DNA of 64,000 nucleotides from Tessaracoccus sp. MC1865 (GCF_017815535.1 NZ_CP072596.1:1674001-1738000); one strand, 5' to 3'. Positions 8,583 through 15,593 are shown, counted from the first letter of the stretch. Program-made: numbers and translations. The notes: generated by a model from the sequence alone, not told the origin.

Positions 8583-9407
8583 TCACTGCCGCGCCGTCCT
8601 GATCGCGCCGATGGAGGCGACGATGACGCAGGCCATCGCCACCCATTCCGGCCAACGCAGCCACTCCCCCAGCACCATCCAGGCGAAGAGTGCGGCCGCA
8701 GCGGGCTCGAGGCTCATGAGGATCGAGAACGACGCGGCCTTCAGGGAGCGCCTGGCCTGCAGTTCCATGGCATACGGGATCACGGTGCTGAGCAGCGCCA
8801 CGGCGGCCATGACACCGAGCACCCTGAGGTCGCCGAATGCGCCGTCGGCCAGCAGGGTGCCCGGAACGGCCAGGGCCGCGGCGCCGATGAGGCTGCCTAC
8901 GGTGAGCCCACTCATCCCCTCCCACCGCCTGCCCACGGGGCCCGCCAAGGCGATGTAGCCCGCCCAGAGAGCGCCGGCAGCCAGGGCGAACACCAAGCCG
9001 AGCGGGTCCACGACGGTGGGGCCCGCGCCCAGCAGCACCACGCCGGTCGCCGCGAGGGAGACCCAGAGGATGTCCAGCAACCTGCGTGAACCGAGCACGG
9101 CCAGGGCCAGTGGGCCGACGAATTCAAGCGTGACGGCCAGCCCAATGGGGATGCGCTGGAAGCTGAGGTAGATCAGCATGTTCATCCCCGAGAGGCACAG
9201 GCCGTAGGCGACGACGACCAGCCAGTCGCCACCGCTGCGTCCGGTGACCCGCGGCCGGGAGAAGGCGAGGAAGATGACCGCGCCGATGAGGGCCCGCAGG
9301 AACGCGAGGGTGACGGGATGGGCCGAGTCGAAGATGGACTTGGCGATCGCCGCCCCGAACTGGACGGAGGCGATGGCGATCAAGACCAGGACGACGGGGC
9401 GGGGCAC
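8583..9407 (-). CDS. EamA/RhtA-type drug-metabolite transporter
   Basis: A 274-residue inner-membrane protein with about ten hydrophobic segments and two EamA repeats. FVGPLALAVLGSRR in the first half and SLEPAAAALFAWMVLGE in the second are characteristic of RhtA-like threonine/homoserine exporters. The substrate cannot be read from sequence. It lies upstream of thrS on the same strand with an 81-base gap, so co-transcription is possible but not evident. Confidence 0.85.
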   Translation of the reverse strand: MPRPVVLVLIAIASVQFGAAIAKSIFDSAHPVTLAFLRALIGAVIFLAFSRPRVTGRSGGDWLVVVAYGLCLSGMNMLIYLSFQRIPIGLAVTLEFVGPLALAVLGSRRLLDILWVSLAATGVVLLGAGPTVVDPLGLVFALAAGALWAGYIALAGPVGRRWEGMSGLTVGSLIGAAALAVPGTLLADGAFGDLRVLGVMAAVALLSTVIPYAMELQARRSLKAASFSILMSLEPAAAALFAWMVLGEWLRWPEWVAMACVIVASIGAIRTARQ

Positions 9408-9451
9408 GGCCCGACTCTACGCGGGCGGGGCGGTTTGCCGGTCCCACCTCA

Positions 9452-10111
9452 TCAGCGCCGAGCCTTGTCGCCCAGCATCTCCAGAGTGCCGAAACGCCGT
9501 TCTGCGTGAGGGAGGCTCACCTCGCGGAGGTAGCCGGCCACCTCTGCGGGACCGTGCTGCTCGAAGTGCCGGATGAGGCTGCGGATGTCGTCGGGGTGGC
9601 GGTTCTGGCTCATCTTGGCCTTCGCCTCGATCCGGCCGATCGTGAGTTCAACGCCGACGATGGCGCGCGACATGAGGCCCAATTTCTCCGCTCCGACGGC
9701 GTCGAGCACTTCGGGCCCCTCCATCCGCTCGGTGAGGGCGCTTGCGGCGCGAAGCGCTGCCTCGGGACTCGGGTCGATACGGACGGGGCCCCAGGCATGG
9801 ATCGTCAGGTAATCCCAGGTCGGGACGTTGGGCAGTTCCTGGTTGGTGGCGTACCAGTGGGGCGAGATGTACGCGTCGGCGATGTCCAAGATGGCCATCC
9901 CACGGCCGGTGATCGGGGTCCGGGCCTGGGGGTTGTTGCGCACCAGGTGGGTGACCAGCACGCGGGATCCGCCGCGGGATTCGCAGTGCATGGGGACGAA
10001 GGTCGACAGCGGTCCGTCTTCATGGACGGTCACGAGATTGCCAGGACGCACCTCGGCGAGCAGTTGCTGCAGGCGGTCCTCGGGAAGGCTGAAGTGGTCT
10101 GGCACGTGCAC
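9452..10111 (-). CDS. FMN-binding negative transcriptional regulator (PaiB-like)
   Basis: A 219-residue flavin-binding split-barrel protein starting MHVPDHFSLPEDRL. Conserved blocks are VPMHCES, GRGMAILDIADAYISPHWY and VPTWDYLTIHAWGPVRI, followed by a C-terminal GVELTIGRIEAKAKMSQNR. These are diagnostic of the PaiB/FMN-bind-2 family. PaiB regulates sporulation and degradative enzymes in Bacillus; the role here is unknown. Divergent from the TRIC-family gene. Confidence 0.87.
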   Translation of the reverse strand: MHVPDHFSLPEDRLQQLLAEVRPGNLVTVHEDGPLSTFVPMHCESRGGSRVLVTHLVRNNPQARTPITGRGMAILDIADAYISPHWYATNQELPNVPTWDYLTIHAWGPVRIDPSPEAALRAASALTERMEGPEVLDAVGAEKLGLMSRAIVGVELTIGRIEAKAKMSQNRHPDDIRSLIRHFEQHGPAEVAGYLREVSLPHAERRFGTLEMLGDKARR

Positions 10112-10216
10112 GCAGCCACCCTAGGCGCTGGCCGGGCTGGCGCCGCCCCCGGGGCGGGTCATTTTCTGTCCACCGCGCCCCGTCCTGCATCATTGTCCTT
10201 GCATGAGAGGAGACAC

Positions 10217-10921
10217 GTGCTCACAATTCTCTGGGCCATCGGCATCACTGCGGAGGGAATGACCGGGGCCCTGGCCGCCGGCAGGGAACGCATGGACCTC
10301 TTCGGCGTCATCATGGTCGCGCTGGTCACGGCGCTCGGTGGCGGATCCATCCGCGATGTCCTGTTCGGGCACTATCCGCTCACGTGGGTCCGCGATCCCG
10401 AGTACGTGTTGCTCGTCGTGCTCGCAGCCGTCATCACCATCTCTATCGCCGGGATCATGAAGTACTTCCGGCAACTGTTCCTCGCACTCGATGGTCTCGG
10501 GCTGGTGGTCTTCTCCATCCTCGGAGCGCGGGTGGCCCTCGACATGGAACTGGGCATCATCATCGCGGTCGTCGGTGCCGTGGTGACCGGCGTGGCGGGC
10601 GGCATCATGCGGGATCTGTTCTGTGACCGGATCCCGTTGGTGTTCCGTGAGGAGTTGTACGCCTCCGTGTCCGTCATCGCCGCGCTGCTCTTCGTGGGTC
10701 TGTTGGAGGTGGGGGTCGCCCACAATGTGGCGGTGGCCGTCACCCTGGCCGGCGGTTTCGCCCTGCGGATGCTGGCCATCAAGTTCCGCTGGCGGTTGCC
10801 CGTCTTCGAGTACCAGGATTCGGCGGTCGACGGCCGCAAAGCACTTCGGAAGGTCGCGCTGAGCCTCCGCAGCCTCCGTCTGCTGCGCCTCCAGGACCGT
10901 CGACCGGTCATCGACGACTGA
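10217..10921 (+). CDS. Trimeric intracellular cation (TRIC) channel family protein
   Basis: A 234-residue membrane protein (YicG/UPF0126) with two repeats of three helices. Each repeat carries the glycine-rich signature: ALGGGSIRDVLFG in repeat 1 and GVAGGIMRDLFCDRIPLVF in repeat 2. Prokaryotic TRICs conduct K+/Na+. The start is GTG at 10217, preceded by GAGAGGAG at proper distance. Longer in-frame readings upstream overlap the divergent gene. Confidence 0.87.
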   Translation: MLTILWAIGITAEGMTGALAAGRERMDLFGVIMVALVTALGGGSIRDVLFGHYPLTWVRDPEYVLLVVLAAVITISIAGIMKYFRQLFLALDGLGLVVFSILGARVALDMELGIIIAVVGAVVTGVAGGIMRDLFCDRIPLVFREELYASVSVIAALLFVGLLEVGVAHNVAVAVTLAGGFALRMLAIKFRWRLPVFEYQDSAVDGRKALRKVALSLRSLRLLRLQDRRPVIDD

Positions 10922-10924
10922 GCG

Positions 10925-11070
10925 CTACCGCCTCGGTTCACTGACGCGTCGGCCCAGGGCGATCACGTCCATGTTCCACACGACGCGCTCCGAATCAGTC
11001 GTGAGGTCGACGGGGATCAAGCCCGCGGCGCCATGGGGAAACCCTGGCGACCCATTCCCAGGACGGGCCC
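10925..11070 (-). pseudogene. Possible C-terminal remnant of an unrecognised protein
   Basis: Between the TRIC gene and the tRNA-derived repeat, the minus strand can be read as GLIPVDLTTDSERVVWNMDV followed by IALGRRVSEPRR and a stop. The preceding part (SWEWVARVSPWRR) is in another frame. There is no clear start or Shine-Dalgarno sequence. It could be the frameshifted end of a gene once downstream of the tRNA cluster, or chance coding in GC-rich DNA. Confidence 0.25.
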
Positions 11071-11113
11071 CCTGACACCACGATGTTGAGTGTGGAGCAT
11101 CAGCCGGAAATGG

Positions 11114-11139
11114 AAAAAACACCCGGCATGGCCGGGTGT
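11114..11139 (-). terminator. Rho-independent terminator, ancestral end of the tRNA-Val transcript
   Basis: Perfect 9-bp stem ACACCCGGC/GCCGGGTGT (11119-11139) with a 3-base loop, followed on the minus strand by six T residues. It sits just past the partial tRNA-Val copy, where the terminator of the tRNA cluster would have been before the islet inserted. Confidence 0.75.
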
Positions 11140-11141
11140 CT

Positions 11142-11191
11142 TCTGGTGGGCGGTACTGGGTTTGAACCAGCGACCTCTTCCGTGTCAGGGA
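11142..11191 (-). repeat. att site: partial tRNA-Val copy (left end of islet)
   Basis: 50 bases identical to 15544-15593. On the minus strand this is the tRNA-Val(GAC) sequence from the anticodon stem-loop through the T arm, acceptor 3' strand, CCA and two further bases. The 5' half of the tRNA is missing: sequence diverges immediately after 11191. This is the expected footprint of tyrosine-recombinase integration into a tRNA gene. Confidence 0.88.
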
Positions 11192-11284
11192 TGCGCCGCA
11201 GAGCACTTTTCGTCTCATCGAGCCGCATTTACGCTCAGCAGGGTGCGGAACACACCCCCTCCGAGAGGCTCTTCCACAACCGCT

Positions 11285-11305
11285 TGGCACACAACTGGCA
11301 CACAA
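11285..11305 (+). repeat. Arm-type direct repeats (left side)
   Basis: Two copies of TGGCACACAA at 11285-11294 and 11296-11305, 11 bases apart, about 93 bases inside the left repeat. The same motif and spacing recur near the right repeat (15454-15474). This arrangement is typical of arm-binding sites of tRNA-targeting tyrosine integrases; the role is inferred. Confidence 0.6.
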
Positions 11306-11469
11306 ACGGCAGGTGCTGGAGCTTGCCCAGCCCCACGCGACCCGTGACGCTTTGGGGGCAAAACCAACCCGGAAGGCTCCGCAACACATACCCACACCGT
11401 AACCCCGAACAGCCCTGAATCGCACTGGGTTGGTTGGAGTCTCCATCGTTTTGAAACGAGGATGGTCTC

Positions 11470-11814
11470 ATGCCGAAGGACACCACCCCGGGGAAGCCGA
11501 CCACGCGTCGCTACAGCCCTGAAGAGAAGGCCGCTGCGGTGCGGATGGTCAGGACACTGCGTGCCGAGTTGGGAACCGGGCACGGCACGGTGCAACGCGT
11601 CGCGGCCCAGCTCGGTTACGGCACCGAATCGGTGCGTTCCTGGGTTCGCCAAGCTGACATCGATGAGGGCCACGTCGCCGGGGTCAGCACCGGCGATTCG
11701 GAGAGGTTGAAGGCGCTTGAGCAGGAAAACCGTGAGCTCAGGCGTGCCAACGAAATCTTGAAGAGGGCAGCGAGTTTCTTCGGGGCGGAGCTCGACCGCC
11801 AGCACAAGAAGTAG
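11470..11814 (+). CDS. IS3-family transposase OrfA (HTH protein)
   Basis: 114 residues. N-terminal helix-turn-helix of the Tnp_1/IS3 type (YSPEEKAAAVRMVRTLR; VAAQLGYGTESVRSWVRQA), then a leucine-zipper-like coiled coil (LKALEQENRELRRANEILKR) and the usual ending RAASFFGAELDR. It binds the IS ends and provides the first half of the OrfAB fusion. GAGGATGG precedes the ATG. Confidence 0.9.
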   Translation: MPKDTTPGKPTTRRYSPEEKAAAVRMVRTLRAELGTGHGTVQRVAAQLGYGTESVRSWVRQADIDEGHVAGVSTGDSERLKALEQENRELRRANEILKRAASFFGAELDRQHKK

Positions 11815-11861
11815 CCGCGTTCATCGACGCCAACCGCGACGACATCGTCGCGGGACGGCGT

Positions 11862-12737
11862 TTGGGGGTCGAGCTCATCTGCCGCGTGTTGCAGGTGGCC
11901 CCAAGCAGCTACTACGCGATCAAGGGCCGGCAACCCTCGGCACGGGCTCAGCGTGATGAGGTGATGGGCCCAGTCGTGCGGCGGCTGTGGGAGGACAACT
12001 ACCGCGTCTACGGTGCGCGGAAGATCTGGAAGGCAGCCCGACGTGCAGGTCACGACGTGGGCCGCGACCAGGTCGCCCGACTGATGCGCGCCGCCGGGAT
12101 CGAAGGCGTGCGGCGAACCAAACGGGTCCGCACCACCAAGCCCGACCCGGGCATGCCGCGGCACCCCGACCTGGTCCGCCGCGACTTCACTGCCACGGCA
12201 CCGAACCAGCTGTGGGTCACCGACCTGACGTTCGTGCCGACCTGGGCCGGCATCGCCTACGTCTGCTTCATCATCGACGCCTGCTCGAGAATGGTCGTCG
12301 GTTGGCGGGTCGCGTCCCACATGCGGACCACGATGGTCCTCGACGCCATCGAAATGGCCCGCTGGTCACGCGGCACTCAGCTCGATGGGCTGCGGTGTCA
12401 CTCCGATGCCGGGTCCCAGTTCACGTCGATCCGCTACGGCGAGCGCCTCGCTGAGATCGGTGCGGTGCCCTCGATCGGCACCGTCGGCGATTCGTATGAC
12501 AATGCCCTCGCCGAGACGGTGAACGGCTACTACAAGGCCGAGTTGATCCGCGGCCCGGCCCGTGAAGGACGCCCCTGGAAGACGGTGGAAGACGTCGAAC
12601 TCGCCACACTGAGCTGGGTCCACTGGCACAACCACCAGCGCTTGCACAGCTATCTGTCCGACGTCCCACCAGCAGAGTTCGAGGAAACGCTCTACGCTAC
12701 GAAACGGACCGACCAACACCTGGTCGGAATCCAATAG
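11862..12737 (+). CDS. IS3-family transposase OrfB (DDE integrase core)
   Basis: 291 residues from the first plausible TTG. The frame stays open upstream to the end of orfA and lies one base back, so a -1 ribosomal frameshift near 11790-11815 would give OrfAB. The HTH_21 region (DNYRVYGARKIWKAARRAG) precedes an rve core with catalytic D (WVTDLTFVPTW), D (CHSDAGSQF) and E (NALAETVNGYYKAE). The ending WVHWHNHQRLHSYL is typical. No disrupting mutation seen. Confidence 0.88.
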   Translation: MGVELICRVLQVAPSSYYAIKGRQPSARAQRDEVMGPVVRRLWEDNYRVYGARKIWKAARRAGHDVGRDQVARLMRAAGIEGVRRTKRVRTTKPDPGMPRHPDLVRRDFTATAPNQLWVTDLTFVPTWAGIAYVCFIIDACSRMVVGWRVASHMRTTMVLDAIEMARWSRGTQLDGLRCHSDAGSQFTSIRYGERLAEIGAVPSIGTVGDSYDNALAETVNGYYKAELIRGPAREGRPWKTVEDVELATLSWVHWHNHQRLHSYLSDVPPAEFEETLYATKRTDQHLVGIQ

Positions 12738-12946
12738 CCCGAGCCTCCATCAGGCCCAGTGCGATTCACCCGCCGAGAACAGGCGACACCCTGCCTCCCG
12801 ACCCGCGAGCCCGTCCTAAGTTGCCGCCGTCGGTCCCACGCGGAAGCCGGGCCCGGGCCGATGCCCAGGGTTGCAGAACGGGAGCCCCGGGCGATCACTC
12901 CCCTGCAGGATCGAACCCCGGGGCGGCATGAGCAAGAGACCACATT

Positions 12947-12962
12947 GGTATCATGATGGTAT
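12947..12962 (+). promoter_or_regulatory. Candidate autoregulatory operator / -10 region of the RHH-doc operon
   Basis: GGTATCATGATGGTAT contains the 8-bp palindrome ATCATGAT (12950-12957) and a direct repeat GGTAT. It overlaps the ATG at 12961. TATCAT (12949-12954) could be a -10 box that puts the transcript start at or next to this ATG, giving a leaderless mRNA. RHH antitoxins usually bind such short repeats. No footprint evidence; inference only. Confidence 0.4.
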
Positions 12963-13164
12963 GGCTATGACACTCCGGCTGGACCCTGAGGACGAGAAGA
13001 CCCTCGCACTGCTCGCCGAGGCCGAAGGGGTGAGCAAACAGGAGGCCACCGTGCGCGCTATCCGGGAAGCAGCCGCACGACGGCTCCGTGAGGACAAGGT
13101 ACGGCTGCTGTCCGTCGCGGCTCGGACGCGCTACGCCGACCTGCTCGACCGGTTGGGCCAGTGA
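12961..13164 (+). CDS. Ribbon-helix-helix antitoxin of a Doc module
   Basis: 67 residues. The N-terminal strand MTLRLDPEDEKTLALLAEAE and helix VSKQEATVRAIREAAARR give a CopG/Arc-type fold. The C-terminal segment (RYADLLDRLGQ) would neutralise the toxin. The stop TGA overlaps the toxin's GTG by 4 bases. ATG at 12961 is chosen; 12967 is also possible, and an ATG at 12928 has no homology support. Confidence 0.8.
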   Translation: MAMTLRLDPEDEKTLALLAEAEGVSKQEATVRAIREAAARRLREDKVRLLSVAARTRYADLLDRLGQ

Positions 13165-13523
13165 TCGAGCACCTCACCCTCGAGGACGTCTTGTCGTTGG
13201 TGGAAGACCTCGGAGTTGGCCCGGTTCGCGACATCGGACTGCTCGACTCCGCGGTCCACCGCCCACGGGTGAGCGTCTTCGGCAGAGATGCGTATCCCGG
13301 CCTCGACGACAAAGCAGCCGTACTCCTGGAATCGTTGGTCGGTAACCATGCCCTGGTCGACGGGAACAAGCGCCTGGGCTGGCTCTCGCTGGTGGTGTTC
13401 TACGGACTCAACGGCATCGATCTGGATGCACACGACGACGAGGCCTACGACCTGGTCATCGCGGTCGCCAGCGGGACCGCGACCTACCAGGAGGTGTCGG
13501 CCCGCCTCGCATCTTGGCACTGA
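13161..13523 (+). CDS. doc: Doc/Fic-family toxin (death-on-curing)
   Basis: 120 residues, the usual length for Doc. The Fic-type motif is HALVDGNKR (residues 63-71), followed by LGW. The catalytic His and the GNKR anion-binding part are present, while the position after H-A is Leu where Phe is common. Doc phosphorylates EF-Tu in phage P1; the modification made by this homologue is not known. It starts with GTG inside the antitoxin's last codons, a standard toxin-antitoxin operon. Confidence 0.85.
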   Translation: MIEHLTLEDVLSLVEDLGVGPVRDIGLLDSAVHRPRVSVFGRDAYPGLDDKAAVLLESLVGNHALVDGNKRLGWLSLVVFYGLNGIDLDAHDDEAYDLVIAVASGTATYQEVSARLASWH

Positions 13524-13558
13524 CCACCAGCGGCAATTGCGGATGTTCCAGAGGTGGC

Positions 13559-13906
13559 TCAGGAGGCCTCTGAGAGGCGTTGCACGACGTACTGGTTGAG
13601 GCTGAGGTGCTCTTCGGCAGCTCGGATGGCGAGGCGGCGGTGCAGGCTTTCCCCGACACGGAGGTTGAACTTGCCCGAGTAGCTCCGCTCCGACAGCGGT
13701 ACGGGGACGGCCTCACTCTCCGCCGCCAAGTCGGCCACGGTGTCTGCGACCAGGTCAACCAGTCCCTGCAGGGCAGCTGGCTGGGAGTTGGCGAGCCATG
13801 ACAGTGAGGGGAACTCGGCGCAGGTGGCGACGAACTCGTTGTCTTCGACCGACCATGTCACTCGGTAGGTGTAGCGGGACACGTCGGCCGTTTCGGTGTG
13901 GGACAT
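13559..13906 (-). CDS. hicB: HicB-family antitoxin (partner disrupted)
   Basis: About 115 residues. The N-terminal HicB partial RNase H-like domain (YRVTWSVEDNEFVATCAEFP) is followed by an RHH-like DNA-binding tail (SGKFNLRVGESLHRRLAIRA; LSLNQYVVQRL). ATG at 13906 overlaps the hicA stop (TGATG) with AAGGAGG seven bases upstream; GTG at 13909 is an alternative. Its toxin gene directly upstream has lost its 5' end, so this antitoxin is now an orphan, possibly without its own promoter unless IS element 2 supplies one. Confidence 0.8.
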   Translation of the reverse strand: MSHTETADVSRYTYRVTWSVEDNEFVATCAEFPSLSWLANSQPAALQGLVDLVADTVADLAAESEAVPVPLSERSYSGKFNLRVGESLHRRLAIRAAEEHLSLNQYVVQRLSEAS

Positions 13907-14043
13907 CACTTCGCCTCCTTCTTGTCGATCGCGGCCAGCACCTGCCGCACCTGGTAGGGCTTGGCCTGGCCGTTGCTGTTCTGGATGTTCACCCGTGGAT
14001 CACCGGGCCAAGGGGTCTTGAACACCGCGTGTGATCCGCCGGT
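13906..14043 (-). pseudogene. hicA: hicA toxin remnant, 5' end lost at IS element 2
   Basis: The last ~45 codons read TGGSHAVFKTPWPGDPRVNI, then NSNGQAKPYQVRQVLAAIDK and a stop overlapping hicB. GGSH with the catalytic His is the core of the HicA mRNA-interferase fold. The first helix (about 15-20 residues) and the start codon are missing; the sequence meets the terminal repeat of IS element 2 at 14044-14046. Confidence 0.75.
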
Positions 14044-14072
14044 TCTGAAGCGCCCCAGGTTCTCTGCCGCTC

Positions 14073-15039
14073 TCATGCGGGTTGCGGCTCTCGGTTGAGG
14101 GTCGCGTAGTGGGCGGTTTCGTACTCCACAGGGGCAACGTATCCCAGGCTGGAGTGGAGGCGTCGGTTGTTGTACCAATCGACCCAGCCGGCGGTTGCGT
14201 ACTCGACGTCGGCGAGGGTCTTGTAGGGGCCGGGATGGAAGATCGTGGTGCGGATGCACTCGGCCTTGTAGAGACCGTTGATGGATTCCATCAAGGCGTT
14301 GTCGTAGGCGTCCCCGACGCTGCCGATCGAGGGCTGTATCTGCTCCAGAGCCAGGCGTTCGGTGTAGCGCAGCGAGGTGTACTGCGACCCGGCATCCGAG
14401 TGCGCCCGCAACGATCCGGGCTGGATCGGGCGGCCATCTCGGTCTCGTTGCCACACGGCCATCCGCAGCGGGCTAAGGACCAGGTCGGTGTGCATGCTGC
14501 CAGCGGCGTGCCAGGCGACGATGCGTTGCGAGAACACATCGACGATGAACGCGACGTAGCAGAACCCCGCCCACGTCCGGACGTAGGTGAAGTCCATAAC
14601 CCACGTGTGATCCGGCCGCGGGGCGGTGAAGCCGGTCCAGCAGGTCACCTGCCCGGTTTCCGTCCTTGCCTGGGATAGTGGTGCGGATCCCCTTGTCGCA
14701 CCGCACCCCGGAGAGCCCGAGAACGGTCATGGCCCGGTCCACGCTGCCGGCCGAGGCGTCACCGAAGGCAGGCTGGCGACGCACCAGGGCGGTCATCTTC
14801 CGACGCCCGTAGAGGCCCTCTGGGGTCATCTGACGCTGCGCCTGCTTGGTGGTCCACGCCAGGTCGCGGACCTTGTCGGCCACGTGCGCATCGCTGAGGG
14901 TGCGGGCAGCCACACCACCTCGTTTCCAGGAGCGGTAGGTCCTCGCGGCGATCTGACAGCCCTGCTCACGCAGGACCCGGCAGATCGACTCGACCGCGAA
15001 CCCCTCGGACTTCATCTGGTCGATGAAACCGGCCATCAC
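14073..15039 (-). pseudogene. IS3-family OrfB with internal frameshift
   Basis: The first part (15039 down to about 14632) ends IRTTIPGKDGNRAGDLLDR; the rest continues in another frame as FTAPRPDHTWVMDFTYVRTW. Alignment of the two suggests loss of two bases near 14631. The catalytic D (WVMDFT), D (HSDAGSQY) and E (NALMESINGLYKAE) lie in the second part. The product would be truncated before the DDE core, so this copy should be inactive unless helped in trans. Confidence 0.8.
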
Positions 15040-15359
15040 CGGTTGCGGGGGTCGAGTTCCCCCGCGAAGAAAGTCGTTGCCGCTCGCAGGATCGCGACGT
15101 CTTCTCGAAGGCGTCGGTTCTCGGCCTTCAACCGCTTCACCTCGGCCTGCTCCTCGGTGGTGATCCCGTCGCGTTCGCCGGTATCGACCTGGGCCTGGAT
15201 CACCCAGCGACGCACGGACTCCTTCCCAACCCCCAGCTGCTTCGCCACGGCCGCTGCCGCGGCCGTCAGCGACGGATACTCGGACACGTGCTCGGTCACC
15301 AGACGCACAGCTCGTGCCTTCAGCTCCGGATCGATCATCTTGGGCATGGTGCTCATTCT
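15036..15359 (-). CDS. IS3-family transposase OrfA (HTH protein)
   Basis: About 107 residues from an internal ATG (MSTMPKMIDPELKARAVRLV); up to nine more codons can be read in frame upstream. HTH region LTAAAAAVAKQLGVGKESVR then RRWVIQAQ, coiled coil AEVKRLKAENRRLREDVAIL and the typical ending ATTFFAGELD. Its stop overlaps the GTG/ATG of orfB. Confidence 0.82.
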   Translation of the reverse strand, partial: RMSTMPKMIDPELKARAVRLVTEHVSEYPSLTAAAAAVAKQLGVGKESVRRWVIQAQVDTGERDGITTEEQAEVKRLKAENRRLREDVAILRAATTFFAGELDPRNR

Positions 15360-15453
15360 CCTTGACTCAAACAGGAGCGGCATCAAACCTGGGGCGCTTC
15401 AGACCGTGAAATCGGCACACAGTCTCACCCTGTTTCGTGCTCTCTCGCGCAAT

Positions 15454-15474
15454 TGGCACACAAAATGGCACACA
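15454..15474 (+). repeat. Arm-type direct repeats (right side)
   Basis: TGGCACACAA at 15454-15463 and TGGCACACA at 15466-15474, with a weaker CGGCACACA at 15413-15421. Same motif and orientation as 11285-11305, about 70 bases inside the right repeat. In a circular form the two sets would flank the tRNA-derived core, as in an attP. Confidence 0.6.
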
Positions 15475-15497
15475 CCCCCTGCTATGAGGGGGTGTGT
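15470..15497. repeat. Perfect 11-bp stem hairpin
   Basis: ACACACCCCCT (15470-15480), loop GCTATG, AGGGGGTGTGT (15487-15497). It overlaps the last arm-type repeat. There is no T-run on either side. It could be a transcription terminator of reduced type or a structural part of the attachment region. Confidence 0.55.
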
Positions 15498-15516
15498 AGG
15501 TGGTGAAAAGGTACCT

Positions 15517-15542
15517 GTAACCCCTAGCGGACTAGGGGTTAC
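15517..15542. repeat. Perfect 11-bp stem hairpin abutting the att repeat
   Basis: GTAACCCCTAG (15517-15527), loop CGGA, CTAGGGGTTAC (15532-15542), one base from the tRNA-derived repeat. On the minus strand it lies directly downstream of tRNA-Val and may act as the element-borne 3' end signal; TTTT occurs only about ten bases further on. Confidence 0.55.
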
Positions 15543-15543
15543 A

Positions 15544-15593
15544 TCTGGTGGGCGGTACTGGGTTTGAACCAGCGACCTCTTCCGTGTCAGGGA
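15544..15593 (-). repeat. att site inside the intact tRNA-Val gene (right end of islet)
   Basis: 50 bases identical to 11142-11191, covering anticodon stem-loop to CCA of the functional tRNA-Val(GAC). The islet therefore brings or preserves a complete tRNA 3' half, keeping the gene functional. Confidence 0.88.

Larger units (their letters stand above)
11416..12768 (+). mobile_element. IS3-family insertion sequence 1, intact
   Basis: 1353 bp with perfect 14-bp terminal inverted repeats TGAATCGCACTGGG (11416-11429 and 12755-12768). The flanks carry CCC on both sides (11413-11415, 12769-12771), a 3-bp target duplication as usual for IS3. It holds overlapping-frame orfA and orfB with all catalytic residues, so it may still be mobile. 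Confidence 0.88.
14044..15403 (-). mobile_element. IS3-family insertion sequence 2, transposase broken
   Basis: Terminal inverted repeats TCTGAAGCGCCCCAGGTT (14044-14061) and its complement (15386-15403), with further partial match TGCCGCTC inside. The flanks differ (GGT on the left, CCG on the right), so no target duplication is seen. It is a different subgroup from element 1: both transposase parts differ in sequence and the ends are unrelated. orfB carries a frameshift. Confidence 0.83.
11142..15593. mobile_element. tRNA-Val-integrated islet, 4.45 kb, no integrase left
   Basis: Bounded by the 50-bp direct repeats. Contents in order: non-coding end with arm-type repeats, IS3-family element 1, RHH/Doc toxin-antitoxin pair, HicB with truncated HicA, IS3-family element 2, second set of arm-type repeats and two hairpins, then the intact tRNA-Val. 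No recombinase gene with R-H-x-x-R-Y residues is visible. The element seems to be a remnant shrunk by IS activity. Confidence 0.8.

Noticed and set aside
11192-11415. Open frame on the left islet end that might be an integrase remnant
   Set aside because: No R-H-x-x-R-Y residues or other recombinase similarity; the stretch holds arm-type repeats and looks non-coding.
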